Shown: positions 38,214 to 47,642 of the stretch, in pieces | Layout of the letters: each line of letters begins with the position of its first letter | Numbering within the stretch: position 1 is the stretch's first letter | From: Trichomonas vaginalis G3 | Taxonomy: Eukaryota > Parabasalia > Trichomonadida > Trichomonadidae | Direction: 5' to 3' | Assembly: GCF_026262505.1 (NCBI RefSeq) | Contig: NC_067204.1 | Location: 5,985,797-6,049,796, forward strand | Length of the DNA stretch: 64,000 bases | The notes under the pieces: generated by a model | What the model was told of the DNA's origin: nothing | Databases searched by the model: none | The model's input: only the letters and a program-made list of their open reading frames with translations | Program-made: the position numbers and the translations under genes

Positions 38214-38759
38214 TTATGCCTTGAGCTGGAATTGCTCAAATTCGTTAGTAACCATGTTAAGTGTTAATTCAACATAACCGCTAGAATGTGTTTTCATTAC
38301 TTCTCTATTTGGTCCTTGAGCAACTAAATTAGTTTCAATAAGCTCTGGATATAAGCCTGTAAAATATGCAGATATTTTTTGGAAAAACGATTCTGCTTGT
38401 GGGGCAAATAATGGAACCTTTAATTTGTGAGTTCCTTGTTTTAATGGTAAGTGAATAGCTCCATATCCAACTATTTTATCATTGCCAAAACTATTTAATC
38501 CATAGACGGCTAATACAATTTGAGGCCATCCGTATGGTGTCTGTGTTTTTAGAGAAATTCCAACAGGGTAATTGAACACAGCTTCATGTTTAGAGTTGAC
38601 ATGTGTTGTATATGATATACCTGCTTTACTACCTGCATATGCTTCCCAATCTTGGCCTGAAACGAAACCGAATTTGACGTACATGTCGCATGATGCGCTT
38701 GTAACGCATTTGTCTATAGTTCCTTGAACTGTAATGTGTATGTTTATAGGTTGAGTCAT
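38214..38759 (-). CDS. B9D1: B9 domain-containing protein 1 (transition zone)
   Basis: 181 residues, a B9/C2-type beta domain over nearly the whole length. It matches B9D1 closely: V-Q-G-T-I-D (12-17), V-K-F-G-F-V-S-G-Q-D-W (28-38), A-G-x-x-x-G-I-S-Y (42-50), F-N-Y-P-V-G-I-S-L-K (62-71), P-Y-G-W-P-Q-I-V-L-A-V-Y-G (75-87), G-N-D-K-I-V-G-Y-G-A-I-H-L-P (92-105), N-L-V-A-Q-G-P-N-R-E-V (144-154) and G-Y-V-E-L-T-L-N-M-V-T (161-171). B9D1 is part of the MKS complex at the base of cilia and flagella, which fits a flagellate. The ATG at 38759 is the natural start. The gene looks whole, and the call is secure. Confidence 0.93.
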   Translation of the reverse strand: MTQPINIHITVQGTIDKCVTSASCDMYVKFGFVSGQDWEAYAGSKAGISYTTHVNSKHEAVFNYPVGISLKTQTPYGWPQIVLAVYGLNSFGNDKIVGYGAIHLPLKQGTHKLKVPLFAPQAESFFQKISAYFTGLYPELIETNLVAQGPNREVMKTHSSGYVELTLNMVTNEFEQFQLKA

Positions 38760-39136
38760 TAAAATAAAATTATCAACGAATTTTACGTTTATTTTTCACA
38801 AAACAGATACATCATATATGAAGTCAAAATTAAAATAGTTATCAATCATTTATTACAAAAATTACATTAAAACTTCTGGAAAGCTTAATTGAAAAAATTT
38901 TGATTAAAATTATGAAGAAATCTCAAAAGTAGGCTATAGTAATTTATAGACAAAGTTGGAGTAATTCCAAGACTTAATATTTTTATCTTAAATATTGAAG
39001 AAAGATAAACTTTATTAGAAATTTGATGAAAATATTATAGACATTATAAGATATTCATACTAAAAACGTCAAAAATACCTTAAACGATAGTCTTTTTTAA
39101 AATAATAAATTTTCATATTTAAATATACAAATAACT
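38760..39136. other. Intergenic, nothing recognised
   Basis: Spacer between two minus-strand genes, about 380 bp. It must hold the B9D1 promoter, but no clear TCA-type initiator is visible near 38760-38800 on the minus strand. Confidence 0.45.
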
Positions 39137-40297
39137 CTATTGATTTTTAAGAATTAAAGCTAGTGTTCCCCTGGCAATCTTACCCTGAGAATTTTCAACA
39201 ATTTCTAGCTTACTACTATTGAAAATGTTAGATTTATCTTCTTTTGCAGTGATAATGAATTCAACGTCTTTAAATTTTGCACTTCCCTCGTATGTAAAGC
39301 TGTGGCCGATCGAAGAAACCGTTTTTGAATCAAAATCAACTGAAACACGAGGAATTGTAAGGATCATGTCCTTCTTGTAGTATACAACAGTCTTTTCATC
39401 TTGTCCGATATTGGATTCGATGAAATTTCCAATCTTATCAATATATTTTTGTTGAAATCTTGAAGAAGAAACGGAAGTCATCGTTGTATGGTTCGTACCT
39501 GCATTTGCAACATCTGCATCCTTCGGATTTTTGAAGGTAAACGTATACATGTTTGGAGTTTTTGATTCTCCGTTGTTTGGCTTAATTGCGTTATCATGTA
39601 TTGTCTTAGCCTTTGTAATTCCTCGAGGAGTGAATTTCTTGAGTCTGGCGCAAGAACTAACGCTACCTTCTTGTACTTTTGAAATCACAATTTTTGTAGT
39701 TTCAATTTCTCCGTATGGCTTGTCAACATCAGCTTCTACGTTTGTAACATCGAATTTCTGGGGAATTGGCTGATATAGCCATGGCGATGTTGCTAATGGC
39801 TGAGAAGAAGTCGAAGAACCAAATCCGGTTGTTTTGGCGCCAAATCCTGTTGTTGACGTTGTACCGAAGGAAGATGTTGTTGTAGTGGTTTGCTGTTGTA
39901 CTGTTTTATCCCAATCGTGGGCTTTAATGCCTCCTTTCATGATATAATCATTATAACGGAGTGTTTCAATATTCAAGTGATTAAACATACCGAAATGCGA
40001 AATATGGTTAATTTCATATGTAATTGGAGAGTTTGGATTTGATTCATCACGGTAATGAGATTTTGCATAGGGAATATCAATTGTTGAGACTAAATCTACG
40101 TCTTTTAATGTTGCCGGATTGAAATTAGGATTCCATTGAGTTCCAGAAACGCTCTTCTGTTGATTTGCAACAGAAGTAGTTGTAGAACCAAAAGTTTTCG
40201 TTCCAGTTGTTGCCACTGACGAAGCTTTAGATCCCCAGCTGGCACCTGTAGATGTTCCTGTATTAGATTTTGCTCCCCATTTGCTTCCTGTAGACAT
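39137..40297 (-). CDS. FG-repeat nucleoporin, Nup98-like
   Basis: 386 residues. The N-terminus and middle are low-complexity S/T/G/Q sequence with FG-type motifs (F-G-S-T-T, S-F-G-T-T, G-F-G-A-K-T-T-G-F-G-S-S). Residues ~85-130 have I-S-H-F-G-M-F-N-H-L-N-I-E-T-L-R-Y-N-D-Y, similar to the conserved segment after the FG region in Nup98/Nup116 (S-F-E-E-L-R-x-E-D-Y). The C-terminal ~170 residues are an unassigned beta-rich domain; I do not see the Nup98 autoproteolytic H-F-S site. The likely role is the permeability barrier of the nuclear pore. Start: the ATG at 40297, 26 nt behind an initiator; the longer frame begins with TTG. Confidence 0.7.
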   Translation of the reverse strand: MSTGSKWGAKSNTGTSTGASWGSKASSVATTGTKTFGSTTTSVANQQKSVSGTQWNPNFNPATLKDVDLVSTIDIPYAKSHYRDESNPNSPITYEINHISHFGMFNHLNIETLRYNDYIMKGGIKAHDWDKTVQQQTTTTTSSFGTTSTTGFGAKTTGFGSSTSSQPLATSPWLYQPIPQKFDVTNVEADVDKPYGEIETTKIVISKVQEGSVSSCARLKKFTPRGITKAKTIHDNAIKPNNGESKTPNMYTFTFKNPKDADVANAGTNHTTMTSVSSSRFQQKYIDKIGNFIESNIGQDEKTVVYYKKDMILTIPRVSVDFDSKTVSSIGHSFTYEGSAKFKDVEFIITAKEDKSNIFNSSKLEIVENSQGKIARGTLALILKNQ

Positions 40298-40316
40298 GTT
40301 GAATTTTTTAAAAGCC

Positions 40317-40325
40317 AAAAAGTGA
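40317..40325 (-). promoter_or_regulatory. Initiator before the nucleoporin gene
   Basis: On the minus strand TCACTTTTT, with the A at 40323. It supports the ATG at 40297 as the true start, since the upstream TTG-initiated frame would begin inside this site. Confidence 0.65.
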
Positions 40326-40575
40326 CATTTTTATATCCTGATTATTTTTTTTGATTTATGCCTTTAATTAATATTACTACAAAGCAAGAGATACAAATCT
40401 CATAAAAATTATCTTCAATGGTCTAGATAATTTTGATCTTGCTAATAAAAGTTCAGTTGTAAGTAACTAAATGATTGGTGTTGAACTATCATATTAGTAC
40501 GTATATGTATTTTTGCTTATATGAAAAAAAAAAAAATAAAAGATAATTTTATTTTTCTAAATTTTATAATTTACT

Positions 40576-41352
40576 TTATTCAGATGGTTTTTCTACATGT
40601 TTAACAAGGTAGGTAATTGAATCATTGATGCCAAAAATCAATGAATCGAGCAAATACATTAATAAATGGTAACCGAGCAAAATTAATTTGTAAATTTCCA
40701 TATCTGGGAATTGGAAATATGCATCAGTATAAGTAGTGATACGTTCTTTCTCATATATGCCAACATAGTAAATTATACTAATTAGAATCAATCTAAATAG
40801 TACCCTTGGGTTGTATTCGCGTGCTTTTAAGTTTGCGAAAGCGTAAATGATAATTTCGGATGATGATAATATAATTGCGCTGAAAATGATTTTAGAATAT
40901 TTCTGATCAGCATTCTTTGAGCCCATATTAACACCATGAATGCATTCACGAACTTGAATCCATCCTATGATGAATCTTCCAATTAAACTGAAAAATCTTG
41001 TTTTGGCGATACGATAAACAATATCATGAGTGCTGAAGTTCACTATACCCCAGATTGCTAAGAATGTTGGAACATAATATGGCTTAGCAATCAGCGGAAA
41101 ATCTCTATGATATAAAAGTGCAATTGTGCAACGGCCAGTGAAAATAAGTAAAAAGGAAATGAAAAGATTGTACCACATTGAAATGCTAAGTTTTGACTTT
41201 CTAACAATAGCAGACGCAAAAATTGATTGGAGAATGAAAGGAACTGGAAAATGAAGTGTATCAAACAATAGTAAATAAACTTTCTTGACATTCATATCAA
41301 GAAAATACTCCTTGATGTTATCAATTGCGTTTAAAATAATGGTATTATTCAT
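40576..41352 (-). CDS. Polytopic membrane protein, TRIC-channel-like
   Basis: 258 residues with about six to seven hydrophobic segments (near 25-45, 55-75, 90-110, 150-170, 185-200 and 225-245). Layout and some motifs resemble trimeric intracellular cation channels: a first helix with F-P-V-P-F-I-L, then R-C-T-I-A-L-L, A-I-W-G-I-V-N-F-S-T-H-D-I-V-Y-R-I, and I-G-W-I-Q-V-R-E-C-I-H-G-V-N-M-G, comparable to the K-E-V-x-R-x-x-K-I-x-x-G-V region that binds lipid in TRIC proteins. TRIC channels balance charge during calcium release from the ER. The sequence match is weak and partly by topology, so another small channel or transporter is possible. It diverges from the ARM-like gene at 41486. Confidence 0.5.
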   Translation of the reverse strand: MNNTIILNAIDNIKEYFLDMNVKKVYLLLFDTLHFPVPFILQSIFASAIVRKSKLSISMWYNLFISFLLIFTGRCTIALLYHRDFPLIAKPYYVPTFLAIWGIVNFSTHDIVYRIAKTRFFSLIGRFIIGWIQVRECIHGVNMGSKNADQKYSKIIFSAIILSSSEIIIYAFANLKAREYNPRVLFRLILISIIYYVGIYEKERITTYTDAYFQFPDMEIYKLILLGYHLLMYLLDSLIFGINDSITYLVKHVEKPSE

Positions 41353-41471
41353 ATTTTGTAACTAAAAAGTAACAGAAACTAAAGATTTCAATCACAATTT
41401 CATTTGAACATACGAATGTAAAGAGTTAATTGCATATGTTGCTTTTGCTGAATTATTTTTGAATTTTCAGT

Positions 41472-41479
41472 TCAATTTT
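41472..41479 (+). promoter_or_regulatory. Initiator before the ARM-like gene
   Basis: TCAATTTT with the A at 41474, 12 nt before the ATG at 41486. Confidence 0.5.
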
Positions 41480-41485
41480 AAATAA

Positions 41486-42796
41486 ATGAAGAATATATCA
41501 GATTTTGGATCAGAGACGAAGGGCATTATTAATCATAAAAACGCGCTTCCTGCAGAATTAAAAGATGTTGAAATCCATATGGAGGCTCTAAATTCATCTG
41601 ATCAAGATATTATAATTGAAGAGCTTAAATATTTTAATAATTTAGTTAGCAAATCTAAAATACAAACTCAAAAATACCTATTGGAAGCCGGATTGGTTGA
41701 AAAACTCTTTCAATTCTTCTATGAAACAACTAATATTGCAATATTAACATATACATTACATCTAATTTTATTATTTACTAATAACGAGCTAATCAACATA
41801 GATTTAAATCAATTTGAACCATTTTGCAATAGAGTTTTAGGCATATTTACAACTCATGAATTACAAATTTACAGATATTTATTTGACATCTTAATATATT
41901 TTGGGAATAAGACTACTGGATTCACAGACTACATGCTAGAACAATTTGTTATAGATGAACTCACAGAAACATGGATTTGCGAGAAAGACGAACTCACAGA
42001 GTCAATGATACTTAATGCAAAACTAATAGATAGCTTGCTTCATACAAAATTCAAAGTAGAAAACATAGATCCTTTTATTTTCAAAATCCAATCAATAATA
42101 GCAACAGAAATACCAGAAACATTGAAATATATAATCTCTTCTCTTATAATTGTTCAAAAGCTTGGCGGAATTATTAAATATGGACCAACACAGAAAAAAT
42201 TTTTCACAAAATCTTTAATGGAATTAGAATCGGCCAAAAATCTTTTGCAGTTACTTGCACAACCACAGTCCTCAAAATTATTTGATGATTTGTGGAATCC
42301 TGAGTTCAGAAACATTTTAATTGGAGCTTGTTTACAAATAGGACAAGATTTACCAGAATATTTTGGCTATTTCCTTATTCAAATAGCAGATAAATGGAAA
42401 CCACTTAGTGATGACCCAATAATATCATTTTTAATCTTATTAATTTCAAATGGAACTTTTATTCAAAGATTGGCAGCATCTACTTATATACAAAAATTAT
42501 TTTCATACGGAGACCTTGATTTTATAGTAGATTTAATTGATATGAAACTAATGGCCTGTTTAGTTGCTTTAATTCAAGATTCTAATGATCAATTACTTGA
42601 AATAAGTATAAACATTGCTACTATGGCTGTTATAACATTCCAGAAAATAGGAGAAGAGCTATCTACAATTCCATTTTTCGATCAATTTATGGAATCAATA
42701 GAAGAAATCGATGAAGATGATATTCCAGTACAACTAGGTGAAAAGATCGCAAACATTAAAGAAATGGTCTCTTCTAAAGAGGAAACAGATAAATAG
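41486..42796 (+). CDS. Armadillo-like helical repeat protein
   Basis: 436 residues, all alpha, with leucine- and isoleucine-rich helix pairs of about 40 residues (I-I-E-E-L-K-Y-F-N-N-L-V, L-L-E-A-G-L-V-E-K-L-F-Q-F-F, I-A-I-L-T-Y-T-L-H-L-I-L-L-F, and a late I-Q-R-L-A-A-S-T-Y-I-Q-K-L-F). This is the pattern of armadillo/HEAT superhelices. The N-terminal L-L-E-A-G-L-V-E-K-L segment is typical of importin-alpha-type ARM repeats, but no importin-beta-binding region is seen. T. vaginalis has many such single genes. An acidic stretch (E-E-I-D-E-D-D-I) lies near the C-terminus. The role is probably protein-protein contact; the partner is unknown. Confidence 0.65.
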   Translation: MKNISDFGSETKGIINHKNALPAELKDVEIHMEALNSSDQDIIIEELKYFNNLVSKSKIQTQKYLLEAGLVEKLFQFFYETTNIAILTYTLHLILLFTNNELINIDLNQFEPFCNRVLGIFTTHELQIYRYLFDILIYFGNKTTGFTDYMLEQFVIDELTETWICEKDELTESMILNAKLIDSLLHTKFKVENIDPFIFKIQSIIATEIPETLKYIISSLIIVQKLGGIIKYGPTQKKFFTKSLMELESAKNLLQLLAQPQSSKLFDDLWNPEFRNILIGACLQIGQDLPEYFGYFLIQIADKWKPLSDDPIISFLILLISNGTFIQRLAASTYIQKLFSYGDLDFIVDLIDMKLMACLVALIQDSNDQLLEISINIATMAVITFQKIGEELSTIPFFDQFMESIEEIDEDDIPVQLGEKIANIKEMVSSKEETDK

Positions 42797-43115
42797 AATT
42801 ATTATTTTTTTGTATTTATTGAATTAATAAAGTTACTTTATTTTAGAATGAAAGATACATTTATGTGTAATTAATTTTATAAATGATAATATTCAAATAC
42901 GATGTTTTGTCTCAGAGAGGATATTCAATTTCAAATATTAAACCAATAGAACGCGAAGATAGTCAATTTAATAGCATTCGGAGTTTGTGATCGTCTTCTA
43001 AGGTTACATGTCCAGAGATTCATTACATTGGTTACAAAAAAACGATGAATTGACATGTAAATAAAACCGCCTCATTTTTAATTCAAATATTTTTTTTATC
43101 TCAAAAAATTTTTAT
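42797..43115. other. Intergenic, nothing recognised
   Basis: About 320 bp between two plus-strand genes. No clear TCA-type initiator is seen close to the ATG at 43116; TCTCAAAAAATTTTTAT directly precedes it. Confidence 0.45.
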
Positions 43116-44696
43116 ATGGCGAATATTCAGTATCAGCCTTCCCTTGACTTGACAGAATTCCCTCTCGAAAAGATTCACGATCCCCGTGATGAAAAGATCA
43201 CACGTACATTATTACTTTCTCGTCATGCCACATCTGTCTTTTTACTCACAAGCCTTTACGAGAAATTATTCAATAGCTTATTGAGAATAGAACATTCACT
43301 TGGTGATGGTTACTATTTCATTGATTATCATAAAGCTAAAATCAATGATGAACAAATTTCAAAGCTTGAAACTGAATTGCACGCAATTCTCCAATCAAGC
43401 ACGCCAATCGAGCTTAATACAATGCCTCGTGATGAGCTTATTGCTTATTTCTCATCAAAAGGACATCAAGATAAATTAGGTGTCCTCAAAGCTTGGCAGG
43501 ATGCAAATATTCCAGTTATCAAATGCGGAGAGTTTTTAGATTACGTTATCGAACCTGTCTCTACAGAAAAATCTGTTTTGGATGTTTTTGAAATTCGTCC
43601 TTACAATGACGGCATCATTCTCAGACTTCCAACAATGCTTAATCCCACAGGCATCAAGGAATGGAAGGACCCAACAGTCTTGCATGATATGTTCAAGGAA
43701 TACGGCGAATGGGCAAAACTCTTAAATGTCGAAAACGTCTCAAAGCTCAACCAAGCAATCTTTACAGGTGAAATCAAGGATATCAAACTTGTCGCCGAAG
43801 GTCTTCACGAAAGAAAACTCGCCATGCTTGCAGAAAAACTTGTATCAAACTTTGATAAGAAGAGAGTTATCACTATCGCCGGTCCATCTTCTTCCAACAA
43901 GACTACTTTCGCTAAGCGTCTCGATATTCAGCTCCAAGTTGCTGGTTATTCCTCAACAATTATCGAAATGGACGATTACTTCCAAGATGGCGACAAAATA
44001 CCTTACGGTCCAGATGGTCTCCAAGATCTTGAACACATCTCTGCTATGAACGTTGATCTTCTTGCAGAGCGTGTTCACAAATTATTGGCCGGAGAACCAG
44101 TTCCTGTTCGCAAGTACAATTTCAAGCGTAGCCGTGGTGAAGATGATCCAAAGAAGCGTATTTTCCTCGAACCAGGCGCTTTCTTGATCATGGAAGGCAT
44201 CCATGGTCTTAATCCAGAACTTCTTCAGCATATCGGTACATCATCAGTTACTCCAATTTATGTTAGTGCACTTACGCCAGTTAATATCGATTACAATCAT
44301 AGATATCCAACATCAGATCTCAGATTAATCCGTAGAATCATCAGAGATAACCAATTCAGAGGCTGCAGTGCCAGAAAGACACTTAGAAGATGGACATCAG
44401 TCAGAGTTGGCGAAGAAAGAAACATTTTCCCTTATCAAGGAAATGCCGAAATGTTCTTTAACTCAACATTAGTTTACGAGTTACCAGTCCTTTCTGTTTA
44501 CGCTCGTGTTCTTCTTTCCGAAGCAACAATGCCAGCAGAAGATGAAGATCCAAACACTGAAGAATGCAAAGACGTCACCGCTGAAGCAAAGCGCCTTCTC
44601 AGCCTTATCAACATTTGTTATCCACTTTCTCCAGAGATTGTACCTCGTAATTCTTGCATTCGTGAATTCATCGGCGGCTCTGAGTTGAAGTATTAA
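43116..44696 (+). CDS. Uridine kinase / phosphoribulokinase family protein with TGS-like N-terminus
   Basis: 526 residues. The N-terminal half resembles the ThrRS-like region of bacterial two-part nucleoside kinases (D-G-Y-Y-F-I-D-Y-H at ~64-72). The kinase half starts at ~250 with the P-loop A-G-P-S-S-S-N-K-T-T, where family members normally have S-S-S-G-K-T-T. M-D-D-Y-F follows (~290), then V-R-K-Y-N-F (~331), F-L-I-M-E-G-I-H-G-L-N-P (~357-368, Walker B) and R-R-I-I-R-D-x-x-F-R-G (~407). The expected job is ATP-dependent phosphorylation of uridine or cytidine in pyrimidine salvage, important in this parasite. The codons are richer in C-ending forms than in neighbouring genes, which suggests strong expression. 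Confidence 0.8.
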   Translation: MANIQYQPSLDLTEFPLEKIHDPRDEKITRTLLLSRHATSVFLLTSLYEKLFNSLLRIEHSLGDGYYFIDYHKAKINDEQISKLETELHAILQSSTPIELNTMPRDELIAYFSSKGHQDKLGVLKAWQDANIPVIKCGEFLDYVIEPVSTEKSVLDVFEIRPYNDGIILRLPTMLNPTGIKEWKDPTVLHDMFKEYGEWAKLLNVENVSKLNQAIFTGEIKDIKLVAEGLHERKLAMLAEKLVSNFDKKRVITIAGPSSSNKTTFAKRLDIQLQVAGYSSTIIEMDDYFQDGDKIPYGPDGLQDLEHISAMNVDLLAERVHKLLAGEPVPVRKYNFKRSRGEDDPKKRIFLEPGAFLIMEGIHGLNPELLQHIGTSSVTPIYVSALTPVNIDYNHRYPTSDLRLIRRIIRDNQFRGCSARKTLRRWTSVRVGEERNIFPYQGNAEMFFNSTLVYELPVLSVYARVLLSEATMPAEDEDPNTEECKDVTAEAKRLLSLINICYPLSPEIVPRNSCIREFIGGSELKY

Positions 44697-45079
44697 ATTT
44701 ATTTGATAATTTCCATCTTAAGGCTACCAATTATAAGTATTTATATCGATATGACTAGATATCAACTGTATAATTTTATCAACAGAATCAATTCATGATT
44801 TTGACATAAAATTAATAAAAATCCCATTCCATAAGTTTATAATTACTTTATTTTTCATTGATTTAATGATAAAAATGTTATCATATTTTTAAATCTTAAA
44901 CTTATGCCACTTTTATTCTTATAATTCACTGCATTATAACAAATCATATATATCTCAGCATACAAAAGATCCATCTAGTGTCGATTAATTTTGATCTGAT
45001 TAAAATTTCAAGAACTACGATTCAAAAATATCACTTTGTACTATCCTTTTGTATTGCAAAGCGGCTTTGATACAAATAT
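44697..45079. other. Intergenic, nothing recognised
   Basis: AT-rich spacer. A second TCACTTTG (45031-45038) lies 60 nt before the next start and could be an alternative initiator. Confidence 0.45.
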
Positions 45080-45090
45080 TCATTATTCAA
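45080..45090 (+). promoter_or_regulatory. Initiator before the type I membrane protein
   Basis: TCATTATTCAA, a near-perfect T. vaginalis initiator, with the A at 45082 lying 11 nt before the ATG at 45093. It decides the start: the longer frame upstream begins with TTG and would overlap the initiator. Confidence 0.8.
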
Positions 45091-45092
45091 AA

Positions 45093-45992
45093 ATGCTTTT
45101 GTTTCTTCTTAGACTTACCGTGTCAAGTTTCGAAGAAGGCAAAGCATATTATACAGAGAAATTCAAAGCAAAGAGTAACTACATGAATTTCCTCAAGGAT
45201 TTAGAATTTGATGGCTTTTTCCACTTCAAAAGAAATGATATTATTGAGATGACGGCTGAATATAATGAAGATATCAAACCAGTTACAAACAACGTCTTTT
45301 CACTCCATGATCAGAATGTTTATTTCCTATCAAATCAAGGAAAACAAATCGAATATAGTTTTTGGCGAATCCCGAAAGGTATCTGCAACGGAGAAAATTA
45401 TTGGATTGAAACGACCGATACAATAGAGGTAACAATTGAAAAATATCAACATTATAAGCCAATTTGCTTATTTTCACCAATTACTTATTCAATAATTTCA
45501 GCTAATACATCAAATAGCATAGAAGTTATCTACAGAAACGGCGAAAACGAAACTCTTAACGTTCAAAAAATTAATGATTTTCAACAACCAGAAGTTTATC
45601 CTTTTGTTTTATACATCCCACCATCCAAAAGCACATCTCTTTACATTAAATTTTCTGGTGATGATTTTTCTGAAACAAGTACATGCAATATTTACACTGT
45701 TGAAAGTTTATACGATAAACGCCTTTCAGATTCATACAAGCAAATAAAGCCATATACTTATAAATGCACGAGAAAGGCTGAAATTAAATTAAATAAAGTT
45801 GCTTTAAGTTCACTAATTACTATTGGCGCTGCAGCAATTTACTTCATTCTTCACTACTCAAATCTTATACTCGGATATATCAATGATGAAGAAGAACCTC
45901 AAACACCTAACCAAAAGCCTAAAGAAAAAGAAATTCATTCCGATGAAATGGATGTACATATTTTGGAACCTGTTGACAAGGATTCTCTTTAA
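45093..45992 (+). CDS. Predicted type I membrane protein
   Basis: 299 residues from the initiator-supported ATG. The first ~13 residues (MLLFLLRLTVSSF) are a short signal peptide. The middle ~220 residues are a mixed, probably extracytoplasmic domain with several cysteines (for example C-N-G-E-N-Y-W-I-E, I-C-L-F-S-P, T-C-N-I-Y) and many aromatic residues. One transmembrane helix lies at about 232-255 (V-A-L-S-S-L-I-T-I-G-A-A-A-I-Y-F-I-L), followed by a ~40-residue E/P/K-rich tail. I do not recognise the outer domain. It could be an endomembrane or surface receptor. It looks whole. Confidence 0.6.
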   Translation: MLLFLLRLTVSSFEEGKAYYTEKFKAKSNYMNFLKDLEFDGFFHFKRNDIIEMTAEYNEDIKPVTNNVFSLHDQNVYFLSNQGKQIEYSFWRIPKGICNGENYWIETTDTIEVTIEKYQHYKPICLFSPITYSIISANTSNSIEVIYRNGENETLNVQKINDFQQPEVYPFVLYIPPSKSTSLYIKFSGDDFSETSTCNIYTVESLYDKRLSDSYKQIKPYTYKCTRKAEIKLNKVALSSLITIGAAAIYFILHYSNLILGYINDEEEPQTPNQKPKEKEIHSDEMDVHILEPVDKDSL

Positions 45993-46395
45993 TAGCCATT
46001 TTTCTGCAGAAAGGTACTTAATTTTTCTATTATCAATTATCAATATTTTGTTTGATTTTTTTTTAATCATAAAAGCTCTGTTTCTTAGATATTACAAATC
46101 TATAGTTCAAATAATACACAATTCAGTTTCTATTTTTTGCATTCTGCCTTAATAATTCATTATATTTTTTTAATTTTTTTCTAATGGACAAGCAATTGGT
46201 TCACATTCGCAATAAACTACTCAAAATTGATAATTTTATAAAGGTTTTATAAAGACCCAAGAAACAAACAATAATATTTACTCATAAGTGACATTCTGCT
46301 TTAATTAACAGAATGTAATGATAGAATAATCGAATACATTAGAATGGCAATGAAATAGCCATACTAGATATTTTCAAAAATTTCATCAAAGTTAA
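45993..46395. other. Intergenic between convergent genes
   Basis: About 400 bp, AT-rich. TTTAATTAACAGAATGTAATG and a few short T runs are seen, but no gene, RNA or repeat that I can support. Confidence 0.5.
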
Positions 46396-46842
46396 TTAAA
46401 TAAGAGCTTCCTCTTCTTCATCCTCTTCAGCTCCTTGTATTTCCACTTGCTTGAGCTTATAAAGTTTTTCTGCAACTTGTTTAAAGTTTGCTTGCTCTTT
46501 TTGTGTAGGAACTTGTGCCACAGGTTTGACCTTTTTAATTTGTTGCTTAGCATTTTTCTTTGGCATTTTGAGTGATATTATCAAATAATCTGCTTCATCT
46601 AAATTCACATTACCTGAAAGAAGATCATCAGATGAGCTACTATACTCATCATCAGTATTCCTTTGAAGCTTGATTTTAATACCCTTTTTAGAAGGAAAAT
46701 CGATTTCAAATTCTTCATCACTGGAATTATCATCATGGAGGAATGGATCAGAGTAATGCTTTTTATTTTTAACTTGTTGTTCGAAGTATTGGCGCATCTG
46801 AATTTTCCTTTTGGCAGTATTTTTCTTGGCTAATTTAGACAT
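46396..46842 (-). CDS. Lysine-rich / acidic low-complexity protein, probably nuclear
   Basis: 148 residues. A basic N-terminus (MSKLAKKNTAKRKIQMRQ) that could serve as a nuclear signal is followed by an acidic serine/aspartate stretch (D-D-N-S-S-D-E-E-F-E-I-D, later S-S-S-S-D-D). Then come a short ordered part (D-Y-L-I-I-S-L-K-M-P-K-K), a Q/K/V-rich linker, a helix (F-K-Q-V-A-E-K-L-Y-K-L-K-Q-V-E-I-Q), and an E-rich end. It has no known domain. Alternating acidic and basic blocks suit a ribosome-biogenesis or chromatin protein, but this is composition only. It shares a 103-bp divergent promoter region with the NTF2-like gene. Confidence 0.55.
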   Translation of the reverse strand: MSKLAKKNTAKRKIQMRQYFEQQVKNKKHYSDPFLHDDNSSDEEFEIDFPSKKGIKIKLQRNTDDEYSSSSDDLLSGNVNLDEADYLIISLKMPKKNAKQQIKKVKPVAQVPTQKEQANFKQVAEKLYKLKQVEIQGAEEDEEEEALI

Positions 46843-46922
46843 TTAGAATTTGCAGACGTTTAGAATTTTGCCCAAAATAAGGTTAATAGAATGATAGCAT
46901 TCACTATTGAGATTTTTAATTG

Positions 46923-46931
46923 TCACTTTTC
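46923..46931 (+). promoter_or_regulatory. Initiator before the NTF2-like gene
   Basis: TCACTTTTC with the A at 46925, 21 nt before the ATG at 46946. It argues against the upstream TTG start of the longer open frame. Confidence 0.7.
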
Positions 46932-46945
46932 TGCAATTCAAAAAA

Positions 46946-47323
46946 ATGGAACCCATATCCAATGATGCTTTATCAATAACCAATTACATCAAAGATAAAT
47001 ATTTTACATTTGACCAAGATGAATTTATAAATCTCTATTCAGACGATGTAAAAATAGAATATACTAACGTGAATCAAACAAATACTTTTTCAGGAAAATC
47101 GGGATGCAGCGATTTCTATGGTATGCTTAAATCATTCGAAACACCTCACATTGATGGTTGGAATATCCAACCTTTACCAGATTCTAATGGTTGGTTTCAA
47201 CTTACAATTTTTGGAACGGTCAAAATATCAAAAGTTCATAAATTTATTTCATCATTTTACATTTCTGCTAATGTTATCCAACAAATTGCAGAAATAGAAT
47301 TTCAAAATTTGAAAATATTTTAA
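46946..47323 (+). CDS. NTF2-fold protein
   Basis: 125 residues, the length of nuclear transport factor 2. The fold signature is seen: an N-terminal helix pair (I-T-N-Y-I-K-D-K-Y-F-T-F-D-Q-D-E-F-I-N-L-Y), a strand with D-D-V-K-I-E-Y-T, G-K-S-G-C-S-D-F-Y-G-M-L-K-S-F, then G-W-F-Q-L-T-I-F-G-T-V and a final K-F-I-S-S-F-Y-I strand. NTF2 returns RanGDP to the nucleus by binding FG nucleoporins. The sequence is diverged, and I cannot confirm the acidic Ran-binding residues, so an NTF2-like helper (for example of mRNA export) is equally possible. It lies ~7 kb from an FG nucleoporin gene. Confidence 0.65.
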   Translation: MEPISNDALSITNYIKDKYFTFDQDEFINLYSDDVKIEYTNVNQTNTFSGKSGCSDFYGMLKSFETPHIDGWNIQPLPDSNGWFQLTIFGTVKISKVHKFISSFYISANVIQQIAEIEFQNLKIF

Positions 47324-47633
47324 ATTCAAGGCTATAACCTATACCATATATAATAATGTTTGTTTTTAATAAAAATAGTTTCTGATATTTGTTCTTAAAT
47401 CCAACATTTTTTTTAATATTTTCATACTAAATCATAATTTAATCAATCTAAACTATATTATCATTCCTTTCTCTATCTGGAAGGTAGAGTATCCTTCATT
47501 GAAACTCGAATTATGGAGAAATTTCAATTTAGATTTCTGAATAATAAAATGAAATCTCACCTTAACAAAAGAAAGAGATCTATGCTGTTAATATATATGT
47601 TTTGAATAAAGTAGATTTGCCATATTTTTCTAA
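47324..47633. other. Intergenic, nothing recognised
   Basis: AT-rich spacer of 310 bp between two plus-strand genes. Confidence 0.45.
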
Positions 47634-47641
47634 TCATTTTT
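47634..47641 (+). promoter_or_regulatory. Initiator before the GT-C-like gene
   Basis: TCATTTTT with the A at 47636, only 7 nt before the ATG at 47643. Confidence 0.65.
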
Positions 47642-47642
47642 A

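Noticed and set aside
45036-45092. Longer N-terminus for the type I membrane protein
   Set aside because: The upstream frame starts with TTG and contains the initiator TCATTATTCA; the ATG at 45093 also gives a sensible signal peptide.
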